From an uncultured Collinsella sp. (GTDB lineage: Bacteria > Actinomycetota > Coriobacteriia > Coriobacteriales > Coriobacteriaceae): a stretch of DNA of 60,983 bases. Each line of letters begins with the position of its first letter. Within the stretch, counting starts at the first letter, position 1. The stretch spans positions 1 to 60,983 of the forward strand of contig CATWVA010000010.1 in assembly GCA_958354105.1 (NCBI GenBank). The letters are read 5' to 3'. Of this stretch, positions 15,816 through 23,005 are shown piece by piece. Under the pieces are notes generated by a model that did not search any database, was not told where the DNA came from, and saw nothing but the letters and a program-made list of their open reading frames with translations. The translations under genes were made by a program, and so were the position numbers.

Positions 15816-17168
15816 TTATTCTCTGAAGTACAGGTCAAGGAGCCGCCCAAGCTCGCGGTACACGGGGAAGTCCATGATCGGAAAATGCACAAAGCCGATG
15901 CGGTCGTGCGCCCCGTCCGTACTGCTGAACCAAGCGTCGCCCGGGGAGAAGGTGCGAGGTGCACCGAGGTCGAGCAGGCGTTCCGCGCCCCATATGAGCC
16001 GCGCCTCGGGAAGCGTCGGCTTGAAGAGGACGCGGGTGCTGCACGCCGAGCGCAGCATCGACGGCAAGCCCCCCTCCTCAACAGACGCCTCGGCGATCGA
16101 GATGATGGCGTAGCAGCCCGCGCTCGCCCCCATCGTTACGATGCGCTTCACCAGCCCATCAAACGTCGCGAGGCAGTAATCAGGGTCCTCCTTGCTCGCG
16201 CGCTTGGGAAACAGCGTGCGGAGTGCCACGTACTCATCCATGAAGAGAAGCGAAACGTGAAGCCCCGCATCCCACCAGTGCACGGCGTCTCCCGTCTCTG
16301 TCGACCTGTCGTTGAGGAAGCTCTGTCGCTCTTTGATGCTGTCGGCGAACCGTGATAACGCAGACAGGATTGCGCGAGCGTCCCCGTCAGCATTCAGTGA
16401 AACCACGCGAGGAAGTCGGGAGGGCTCGGCCTGCTTGGGGTCTATGATGAGGACTTGCGATCCGTGTCCGTCAGGACCAGCCAACAGGGCTTGGAGCAAG
16501 AGGGCGATCACGCCCGTGGTCTTTCCAGCGATGAGCATGGAACCGGAGGTGCGGAGGTCGATGCTCGTGCCGTTTTGAACGCGGAATTCGTAGGCGTTCG
16601 CCGGGCACAAATCCTCGACACGCGATGCCTTGATCTCTCGATGCAACGTCACATCTTCAAGGAAGAAGGTCACTTGATTGCATGCGACGTCTGCTTCGGC
16701 AAGTACGACGGCGTAGCGGGAGAACCTTCCGCGAAGTCGGGAGCTAATGCTAGGTCCCATCTTCGATATTTCTTCTGCCGTTGAGGATGAGGTTGAGATG
16801 GCGAGCTCGAACTGTCCAGGAGCCGTCTCTTTGCAAGAGATGTCGGGAAGAAGCTCGCCTTCTCGCAGGTGTAGAGGATTCCCGTAACGTGGATCAAAGA
16901 GCCCCTTCCTAATGCGTGCATGCAACCGTGTTGATTCAGATAGCATGACGTAATGTGTGATCCCTCCCGCAAACAACATGGTCCCAGCGAGGCTAAGAGT
17001 GGCCGCTGCGGAGGTAAGGTTGCCGCCAAACGCCACCACCGTACTGGACTCTATGGCGATGGGCGCAAGAATGGTGTTCACGAATAGCCCGATGCAATAA
17101 ACGCACGCGGCGACCGCAAATAAAGCGACCCCCAGCACACAAAGCTTTGCGCTGGGGGTCGAATACAC
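15816..17168 (-). CDS. TcpA/FtsK-like coupling protein, 5' end cut by IS21, P-loop altered
   Basis: A 450-residue frame opens at the GTG at 17168. Two membrane segments (about 9-34 and 44-75) precede a FtsK/HerA-type ATPase domain. Visible motifs are LIIDPKQAE (240-248) and Walker B LLFMDEYVAL (307-316). The P-loop region reads MLIAGKTTGVIALL (211-224), which lacks a complete GxxxxGK[ST]; family logic predicts something like AGKTGSGKTTG, so about five codons seem lost. Only 9 bp upstream of this GTG the sequence enters the IS21 element. Joining the flanks of the IS restores about 13 further codons that begin right after the stop of the gene at 19588. Such proteins carry the relaxase-DNA complex to a conjugation pore. 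This copy is probably inactive. Confidence 0.75.
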   Translation of the reverse strand: MYSTPSAKLCVLGVALFAVAACVYCIGLFVNTILAPIAIESSTVVAFGGNLTSAAATLSLAGTMLFAGGITHYVMLSESTRLHARIRKGLFDPRYGNPLHLREGELLPDISCKETAPGQFELAISTSSSTAEEISKMGPSISSRLRGRFSRYAVVLAEADVACNQVTFFLEDVTLHREIKASRVEDLCPANAYEFRVQNGTSIDLRTSGSMLIAGKTTGVIALLLQALLAGPDGHGSQVLIIDPKQAEPSRLPRVVSLNADGDARAILSALSRFADSIKERQSFLNDRSTETGDAVHWWDAGLHVSLLFMDEYVALRTLFPKRASKEDPDYCLATFDGLVKRIVTMGASAGCYAIISIAEASVEEGGLPSMLRSACSTRVLFKPTLPEARLIWGAERLLDLGAPRTFSPGDAWFSSTDGAHDRIGFVHFPIMDFPVYRELGRLLDLYFRE

Positions 17169-17284
17169 GATCGCCGGTGTTAGCGTCGGATTATTTTAGC
17201 CAAATATAGTCGGCCGAGATTGACCAATCCCGGCCGACCCATTTTAGCCAACACGCCCGCATCTATGACTTTCCTATCGCATTC

Positions 17285-18112
17285 CTACATCCCCTCGGGC
17301 TGGATCCCCCTCACCTTCACCGCCTGGGGGACGGCCTCCACCGAGTAGGTGTCAAGCTCCCTGCCGCGGTAGCTCGGGCCCCGCATCACGAACACCGACG
17401 CTTTGTCGAACAGCCTGTCGAGGGCGCAGAGGAGCGTGTCGTCGCCCGTGAAGAACTCATCCCACCCGCTCGGGGCGATGTTGCTCGTGAGGACCATCGC
17501 GTTCGGCCCCTCCTTCTCGTAGCGCCTGTCGACGACATCGAAGAACAGGTCGGTGCACGGCCTGTCGTAGACGCATCTTCCCACCTCGTCAACGATGAGG
17601 CACGACGGCTTGACGAGCGAGGAGACGACCCGCGAGGTGTTTCCCCGCTGGACGGCCTTCTGGAACCTGTCCCTGAGCTCGGTCGCCTTTATGTAGTAGG
17701 TCTTGAGCCCCCGCATGCAGCACTCGCGCCCGTAGGCCTGCGCGAGGTGCGTCTTCCCTATGCCGCCGGGCCCGACGAAGGCGACGTTGCGGTGCGCGTA
17801 GAGGTCGGCCAGCGACGGGAGCTTGCCCAGCGCGGCCGCGTCCCGGCCCTGGATCCTGGAGAAGTCGAAGCCCTCGAAGGTCTTGGGCTCGCGCCTGGGC
17901 AGCCTGCTCAGCCTCAGCAGCGTCTCGATGGAGGCGAGCCTCCTCTTCTCCGCAAAGTAGGAGAAGGTGGCTGCCACGGCGGCCATCTCCCCGTCGCCGA
18001 GGTCGAGGTCCGAGGCGAGGGTCGCGAGCTCCTCCGCCCCGACGGCGATCCCGAGCCTCGACGCGGCGTCGCTCGCGAGCTCGTAGGGGCTCGCCCCCGC
18101 GCCCGCCATCAT
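17285..18112 (-). CDS. istB: IS21-family helper ATPase IstB
   Basis: This protein of about 275 residues starts at the ATGATG whose first codon overlaps the istA stop by 4 bp (18109-18112). A longer upstream frame is Arg-rich antisense noise. The AAA+ motifs are Walker A GPGGIGKTHLA (about 116-126) and Walker B CLIVDEVG. The region DLFFDVVDRRYEKEGPNAMVLTSNIAPSGW matches the IstB sensor segment in kind. IstB binds DNA with ATP and activates the IstA transposase. The end of the protein is intact. No lesion is visible, so the IS may still be active. Confidence 0.9.
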   Translation of the reverse strand: MMAGAGASPYELASDAASRLGIAVGAEELATLASDLDLGDGEMAAVAATFSYFAEKRRLASIETLLRLSRLPRREPKTFEGFDFSRIQGRDAAALGKLPSLADLYAHRNVAFVGPGGIGKTHLAQAYGRECCMRGLKTYYIKATELRDRFQKAVQRGNTSRVVSSLVKPSCLIVDEVGRCVYDRPCTDLFFDVVDRRYEKEGPNAMVLTSNIAPSGWDEFFTGDDTLLCALDRLFDKASVFVMRGPSYRGRELDTYSVEAVPQAVKVRGIQPEGM

Positions 18113-19416
18113 TCGGCCCTCCCGAAGTCGAACCTCTCGAAACCGGGTTTCGTCCTGGGCGGGGCGATTTGCTCGACCACGGTCCCCACCGGCTGGGTCG
18201 GCAGCTCCTCGGGCTGCGCCGGCGATGTCTCCCACTGCCCCTCGCACCAGCTGTCGGCGCCGGTGCCGACAGCGTGGGCGACGAGCTCGCGGGAGAGGTC
18301 GTCGCTGTATATGTGCACCACGCGCCCCTCCCGGTTCATCCTGCACTCGCGGCGGACGTACCAGTAGGGCACGCCGTAGCGGTGCCCCTCGAAGCTCACG
18401 AAGCCGTCGAAGGAGATCTTCCGGCGCGGGCACAGGTACCGCTCGACCTCGGCCGTGACCTCGAGCGGCCTGGTGTTCGCCGAGCACGCCGCCTCGTGCT
18501 CGCGCATCGGGACGCATGCCGCCGCGCGCCGCCAGCGGCCTCCCTGCTCGGCGCACCAGAGGGCGGCCTCCCGGTTGAGGGCGTCAAGGTCGGTAAAGGA
18601 CCTTCCCGCGAGGAAGTTCCCCTTCACGAAGCGGACGAGCCTCTCCACCTTGCCCTTCGTATAGGGGTGGCGCGGCCTGCACAACCTGGTGCGGAAGCCG
18701 ACGACGCCCATGAACTCGGCGTAGTCGGCCTGCCAGACGGGCCGGCCGTCGGCATCGCGGCGGACGACCACGCTCTTCATGTTGTCGGTGAGCACGGTCG
18801 CGGGCACGCCCAGCGCCGAGAACGCGTGCAGCATCCCGATGAGGAGGTTCTCCTGGCGCGCGTTCGGGAAGAACTCGACGTGGGCGCCCCCGCAATGGTG
18901 GCAGACCATGGCGAAGCAGGCGATCCGCGCCCGCTCCCCGCCAGGGCGCTCGACCGCGACGAAGCCCCAGTCCATCTGGTAGGCCTCTCCGGGCGCCGTC
19001 CTGAAGCGCTGGCCGCGGCAGCCCTGCGGGGCCGCCTGCCGCCTCTTCGCGGGCACGAGGTCCCGGTGCGCGGCGATGTAGGTCTTCACCGTTGTGAGGC
19101 CGCCGGCGTAGCCCTGGCCGAGCAGCCGCTCGAATATCACCTGCGAGTTGGTGACGCCCTTCCGCAGGAGGTCGTCCACCAGGCCGGTGTGGCCGGCGAG
19201 CACGCCCGGCGCGGCCCTCCTCCCGCTGTTCCCGTGGGGCAGGGCCCTGAACCCGTGGGCCCTGACCGTCCTCGCGCGGGAGCGGGTGAGCCCCGTCCTC
19301 CTGCAGAACTCAGCGAGGTTGCATGCCTGCGGGTCGAACCCGTCGCCCTCCTCCGCGGCCATCTCCCGGAGCGCCGCGTCTATAATCTCCTGTAGGTCAT
19401 CGTGTCTCTCGTTCAC
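18109..19416 (-). CDS. istA: IS21-family transposase IstA
   Basis: This 435-residue protein has N-terminal helix-turn-helix regions (about 25-110, including AEFCRRTGLTRSRARTV and RKGVTNSQVIFERLLGQG) and an RNase H-like catalytic core with Asp in MDWGFVAVE, Asp in VLTDNMKSVV and Glu in TKGKVERLVRFVKG, the DDE triad. A C-terminal beta-barrel-like region follows (FVSFEGHRYGVPYWYV). It cuts and joins the IS ends. It is followed by istB with a 4-bp overlap, the standard IS21 arrangement. Confidence 0.93.
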   Translation of the reverse strand: MNERHDDLQEIIDAALREMAAEEGDGFDPQACNLAEFCRRTGLTRSRARTVRAHGFRALPHGNSGRRAAPGVLAGHTGLVDDLLRKGVTNSQVIFERLLGQGYAGGLTTVKTYIAAHRDLVPAKRRQAAPQGCRGQRFRTAPGEAYQMDWGFVAVERPGGERARIACFAMVCHHCGGAHVEFFPNARQENLLIGMLHAFSALGVPATVLTDNMKSVVVRRDADGRPVWQADYAEFMGVVGFRTRLCRPRHPYTKGKVERLVRFVKGNFLAGRSFTDLDALNREAALWCAEQGGRWRRAAACVPMREHEAACSANTRPLEVTAEVERYLCPRRKISFDGFVSFEGHRYGVPYWYVRRECRMNREGRVVHIYSDDLSRELVAHAVGTGADSWCEGQWETSPAQPEELPTQPVGTVVEQIAPPRTKPGFERFDFGRAE

Positions 19417-19587
19417 CTCAATGGTCCTCCTAACGCCGGCGTGTTGGCACCACCAGCGTAGTGGCGGCGGGGAGGCACGGTGGCCATTATTCGGTGACCG
19501 GGATTGGTCAAAATCGTTTGACTATTAGCGGCTAAAATCGCCCGGCGCTAACACCGGTGCGCCACTGGAGTAACGCACCACAATCAC

Positions 19588-19935
19588 CTAGCCCTTCGCG
19601 GGGATGACGGTAATGCCGTCCGCCGTGATGGACAACTGGTTGCGATAATCACCGTAAACCTTTGCGACCACGCCGGTGGGAATGACGTGCTGATTGACGG
19701 GAATCTCGATATCGTTCGAAACCTTGATGGAAAGCTTCTCGAAACGATTGCTGACCACCTCGCCTTCGTTTTGGTGATACTGCGTGTTATCGGTTGTGAT
19801 CACCACGTCGATCTTGGTGCCGCGATGCTCTTTGGTGTTTTAATCAACCCATTTACCACCTCCGACACAAAGGAAACGCTTGCCTTTCGCAAAAGCTTCC
19901 CAATCTAACTTCATAAACTGATTCAATTTCCTCAT
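19588..19935 (-). pseudogene. Small conserved element protein gene with one in-frame TAA
   Basis: The ATG at 19935 has GAGAGGAG upstream. The frame reads MRKLNQFMKLDWEAFAKGKR then FLCVGGGKWVD, meets TAA at 19842-19840, and continues in the same phase as NTKEHRGTKIDVVITTDNTQ to the stop at 19588, about 115 codons in all. The continuous sense-like sequence on both sides of the stop argues for one gene with a nonsense change. I recall proteins of this kind (ending near VYGDYRNQLSITADGI) directly upstream of FtsK-like genes in Firmicute ICEs, but could not check. Its stop abuts the original start of the coupling-protein gene, so the two formed one operon before the IS arrived. Confidence 0.6.
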
Positions 19936-19957
19936 ACTCGAACTCCTCTCAATCCAA

Positions 19958-20281
19958 TTATTTGCTGACTCCGCGTTGCGGCTCGCCGTGGACATCGAGA
20001 TAGAGGCGCAGGACGTTGCGCAAGATCTCCTCGACATTTCTTGTTGCGGCATGAAGATCATCGTCCCCAAACATTGCCCCATGGAGCTTCGTGTGGGCAC
20101 AAAGAATCTGGCGATACATGACGCGAGAGAACATCTCTTCGGCCTTCAGGGCATGTCGAACAGCTCGTTCAGAACAAGTCGGCATGCTCGCCGAAGACTC
20201 CTTTATAGACGACATTGCCGTACTGGTTGTTGAGATGGAGCCGCATTCAAACGGTCCGCGCATGATCTTCGGTCGGGTCAT
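19958..20281 (-). CDS. Hypothetical protein of the element
   Basis: The start is placed at the ATG at 20281 (MTRPKIMRGPFECGSISTTS) with GAGGTGTG upstream, giving 107 residues. The middle and C-terminal half (SERAVRHALKAEEMFSRVMY, then RNVEEILRNVLRLYLDVHGE) is predicted helical and charged, while the N-terminal third is Ser/Thr-rich. I do not recognise a family. It lies 22 bp upstream of the broken gene at 19588-19935 and should share its transcript. A 7-bp perfect dyad GACGATT/AATCGTC (20313-20330) lies just upstream and may be an operator. Confidence 0.5.
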   Translation of the reverse strand: MTRPKIMRGPFECGSISTTSTAMSSIKESSASMPTCSERAVRHALKAEEMFSRVMYRQILCAHTKLHGAMFGDDDLHAATRNVEEILRNVLRLYLDVHGEPQRGVSK

Positions 20282-20350
20282 ACACACCTCTTTCCTAAAA
20301 TTGGATATTACCGACGATTCGTCAATCGTCATCGAGCACTCGGTGAGCAC

Positions 20351-20642
20351 ATCATGCCATAAGCTTCTGAGCTGGGATTATTTCGCAAGGACCTGTCGTT
20401 CTCGACGTCCTCTGATGAGAAGAAGTGGGGCGTAATGATGACAAAGTATTCAATCACGGAACAAACACAATTTAATAATCACCCAGATGGGGCAAATATG
20501 GACATCCAGATATTGAATCGTCGGTATCGTTGGTGTCGCTGAGCCTTCAGGCTGAGGGGGATGGGCCATTTGCGCTGAGTTGCTTGCAAAACGGGGGAGG
20601 GGATATCAGAAGAAGGCGGCTTGCAGAAGACATGCCTGAGCG
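20351..20642. other. Non-coding stretch inside the element
   Basis: Between the hypothetical gene and the ABC-F gene there is no frame with a convincing ribosome site on either strand. The DNA is AT-richer around 20430-20520. The promoter of the 20281 operon should lie at its left side and the 3' end of the ABC-F transcript at its right. I saw no clear terminator. Confidence 0.5.
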
Positions 20643-22181
20643 CTAGAGGAGGGGCTGACCAATAGTGTGCTCCTCTTCTGGGGCCAAATCCAAGCGGAGG
20701 GGGCATGAGGCCGAGAGGAACTGCTCGTCATGGCTCACCAAAACAAGCGCGCCGGGAAAGGCGGAAAGCGCTCGCTCGAGTGCCTCCACCGAGTGCAGGT
20801 CCAGGTGATTCGTGGGTTCGTCCATGACGATGATTTCGGGGGCATCTAGTATACCGCGGGCGAGCATGAGCTTCCGCAGCTCCCCCGGGCTGATGTTCTC
20901 GCCGGACAATATTCGTTCGGGATCCGAATTGAGTTGCGCAACGATCGAAAGCAGGGCTCCACGTTCGGCTTGGGGCAGGTCCTTGATTTCCGAGAGGAAT
21001 TCAATTGAGGATGAATCGTCGACTTCCTGAGGGATATACAGCGTGCGAATGTCCAATCCCGTGGCCTTGCGGCCTTCCAATATCTCCAGGATATGCTTGA
21101 CCAGTGTTGTTTTCCCCGCTCCGTTGGGGCCGCTTATGCCCAGATGATCGGTATTTCCCAGATAAATCTCGGGAACCCGCAAAGATTGCCTCGGGCCGCA
21201 CGGTATGCAATCTGAGCTGACGTGAATCAGTGTTTTGCGCGGGCTGGGTTGCGCTTCCATCCACAAGGTGCTTTCGTAGCGCTTTTCGACATGGTGGGCG
21301 TCGACGGCGGCTTGCGCGCGCTGGATTCGGGAGTCCATGCGCGAAGCGAGCTTGCCCGCAACGCCGTCTCTGCCAGTGAGAATGGCGAGTTTGATTCGTG
21401 CTTTCGCGTCGTGATCCTTCGGATCGACATGACGGGCGCTTCTCTTGGATGCGGACCGTGAGGCGTTTTCAACGCGCCTGATATACTCAGCCCTCATGCG
21501 CTTTTCTTCGGATCGCGCAATCGATTTGGCCCGCGCCGCGCTTTCGCGCTCCAGATTCGCCTGCGAGCGAGCTTGGGAGTAGTTGCCGGGGCGCATGGTG
21601 ACGTGCCCCGACTCAAAGCACAGGCAGTCCTTTGCCAAGGAGTCGAGCAACGCACGGTCGTGCGAGACGAGGAGGCCAATACCCTTGTACTCGGCGAGTG
21701 CTTTGCAAATCTGCCTTCTGCATTCTGCGTCCACATGGTTAGTCGGTTCATCCATTGCCAGAAGATCGGGATTCTGCCAAAGCGCGACGGCTATTTGAAT
21801 TTTCTTCTGCTCGCCACCGGAGAGCTCGGAAAAACGCCAGAGCATATCATCGGTGATGCGGAGCATCCTTCTGAGGTGCGTGGTCGCCGGGGCGAAGTCG
21901 CACGCAAAATCGAAGAGCATGGGCGGTTCGACTCCGGCTTCTTGCGCGCAATATGCGGAGACGAGACGCGGTGAAACGACGCCGCGATCTGGAATCAGAA
22001 GTCCGCACGCAATGCGGACGAAAGTTGATTTCCCGCACCCGTTGTCTCCGACGATGCCGTGCCAGCCGGGGGCAAATGTCGCCGACACGTTGTCGAGTGC
22101 GGGCATTGCGCTGCCAGGATATGCATAAGTAATATGGGAAAGAACGAGGGTGGTGGAGCTGTTCAAATTGGTTCTTGACAT
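20643..22181 (-). CDS. ABC-F family ATPase, possible ribosome-protection resistance factor
   Basis: This 512-residue protein has two ATPase domains in one chain and no membrane segments. Domain 1 has GDNGCGKST, signature LSGGEQKK and LLAMDEPTNHVD. A charged linker follows (about 200-290, rich in Arg, Ala, Ser and Lys). Domain 2 has GPNGAGKTT, a signature variant ISPGELRK and IIVMDEPTNHLD. Both catalytic Glu are present. ABC-F proteins act on the ribosome; many carried on mobile elements give resistance to macrolides, lincosamides, pleuromutilins or streptogramins. The compact length, the location as cargo on an IME and the leader in front support that idea, but housekeeping-type or non-resistance members cannot be excluded. 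Confidence 0.85.
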   Translation of the reverse strand: MSRTNLNSSTTLVLSHITYAYPGSAMPALDNVSATFAPGWHGIVGDNGCGKSTFVRIACGLLIPDRGVVSPRLVSAYCAQEAGVEPPMLFDFACDFAPATTHLRRMLRITDDMLWRFSELSGGEQKKIQIAVALWQNPDLLAMDEPTNHVDAECRRQICKALAEYKGIGLLVSHDRALLDSLAKDCLCFESGHVTMRPGNYSQARSQANLERESAARAKSIARSEEKRMRAEYIRRVENASRSASKRSARHVDPKDHDAKARIKLAILTGRDGVAGKLASRMDSRIQRAQAAVDAHHVEKRYESTLWMEAQPSPRKTLIHVSSDCIPCGPRQSLRVPEIYLGNTDHLGISGPNGAGKTTLVKHILEILEGRKATGLDIRTLYIPQEVDDSSSIEFLSEIKDLPQAERGALLSIVAQLNSDPERILSGENISPGELRKLMLARGILDAPEIIVMDEPTNHLDLHSVEALERALSAFPGALVLVSHDEQFLSASCPLRLDLAPEEEHTIGQPLL

Positions 22182-22290
22182 TGTGCCTCCTCGGCATGGG
22201 AGGCCGCGTTTTGCCGCATATGCTCTGATTGGCTCGTTCCGACCAACGTGAACGCCCGTCGACTCGAGTCAAGCTGAAAGAAAATGAGTC
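22163..22290 (-). promoter_or_regulatory. Possible translational leader of the ABC-F gene
   Basis: Three features precede the ATG at 22181. The ribosome site GAGGAGG can pair with GCCTCC in the stem GCCTCC-CATGCCGA-GGAGGC. A short frame, ATG at 22219 to TGA at 22163 (18 codons), passes through this hairpin and overlaps the ABC-F start. Further upstream, CCGTCGACTC and GAGTCGACGG can form another stem. Resistance ABC-F genes are often controlled by leader peptides and antiterminator folds, so induction by ribosome stalling is plausible. The short frame has only a weak ribosome site. Confidence 0.4.
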
Positions 22291-22907
22291 GACGGCAATG
22301 CTCGCAAAGGTAGTGTTTAGGATATACGAGGATCAGTGAAAAGACGATACGACAAATGTGCAGCCAGATTTATTCTTGGATAGATGGCAATTTGCAAATT
22401 GGCGTCGATATGTATCGTCTACAGCTTCACGAATCCTTTTCCTTTCCGGGGCGCTGGCTTGGCATATGGGCCTGCGCTGAATTCTTCCGTAGAGTCTAAC
22501 AAAGCAATAATGCGGACGCAAGGAGGCGTTGCGTCTGAAAGCACGCCATTGCGTTGGACGCTTGAAGGGGTTTGCAAGTCGATTGAAAGAATACTAGTGC
22601 ATCCGCTTCTTGTAACTAGCATGCGATGGTGGTCGTCGTGAATGTTGAGCGAGGTCATCGACTTGATTTTTCTGGTGTTTGAGATATTAGCTTTCGCGAT
22701 TTACCCTCCAAATTGCAGAGGTTTGAGACGACCGGAAAGGAATGCTTATGCTCGATTCTCCGTTCTTCAGCTACTGGGGAAAGGCGAAAGGAGTTGCTTT
22801 TCTCCATCACGGCAATATCGCATTGGGGCTCAAAGTCGTAAAAACGTCGTAAGGTACGCGATATGGTTCGCCGGGATCCTAACTAGCTAGGCATTTTTCT
22901 GAATCTG
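22291..22907. other. Right-end stretch of the element without a firm gene
   Basis: This about 600-bp stretch is of lower GC and has several short frames on both strands, none with family features. The best is 22748-22852 on the plus strand: ATG after GGAAAGGA, 34 codons (MLDSPFFSYWGKAKGVAFLH then a short tail to TAA). It has a good ribosome site but no function I can name. It may be a small gene or the 5' stub of a lost one. Confidence 0.4.
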
Positions 22908-22945
22908 CAGATATTCCCATGACAGATAAACAGTACGCGTTGCAT
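22883..22945 (-). pseudogene. 5' remnant of an LMW protein tyrosine phosphatase gene
   Basis: From the ATG at 22945, with AAAGG upstream, the frame reads MQRVLFICHGNICRFRKMPS and stops at TAG. The first 14 residues match the active-site start of the complete gene at 13016 (MRKILFVCHGNICRS), after which similarity ends. I interpret this as the native 5' end of the phosphatase gene, cut off from its body when the element entered. Confidence 0.72.
22914..22926. other. Putative attachment site, right end of the element
   Basis: TTCCCATGACAGA is identical to 12985-12997, also within LMW-PTP active-site codons on the minus strand. Sequence to the right resembles phosphatase coding DNA with its ribosome site; sequence to the left does not. 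Confidence 0.65.
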
Positions 22946-23005
22946 AGAACGATACCTTTCATATAGAAGGCTGCTAAAGAGTCGAAGCCGGGCGCATACA
23001 GAGTT

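Larger units (their letters stand above)
17178..19553 (-). mobile_element. IS21-family insertion sequence
   Basis: This 2376-bp element has ends TGTTAGCG ... CGCTAACA. Beyond the tips, internal terminal repeats match between ends (ATTTTAGCC, ATAGTC, GATTGACCAATCCCGG), the multiple-repeat layout typical of IS21. CCGG flanks it on both sides (17174-17177 and 19554-19557), consistent with a 4-bp target duplication. It contains istA and istB on the minus strand and is richer in GC than the element around it. It interrupts the 5' end of the coupling-protein gene. Confidence 0.88.
12985..22926. mobile_element. Decayed integrative and mobilizable element inserted in the LMW-PTP gene
   Basis: The boundaries are the repeated 13-bp core at each end. 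The content, from the integrase end, is a Tn916-type tyrosine integrase, a Rep_2/SF3-helicase initiator-relaxase with an internal TAG, a TcpA/FtsK-like coupling protein, two small genes, an ABC-F gene and a poorly coding right end. An IS21-family element sits inside it. No type IV secretion genes are present, so by content this is an IME rather than a full conjugative element. Base composition is visibly lower in GC than the flanks, except for the IS. At least four lesions (TAG, TAA, P-loop loss, IS insertion) suggest it can no longer mobilise itself. Confidence 0.68.

Noticed and set aside
17285..18556. Longer version of IstB starting near 18556
   Set aside because: The extra N-terminal part is Arg/Ala-rich sequence that overlaps istA in another phase. 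The ATG at 18112, overlapping the istA stop, is the standard IS21 start.
22419..22658. 79-codon minus-strand frame in the right end of the element
   Set aside because: No ribosome site, no recognisable family, and overlapping frames on the other strand of equal length.
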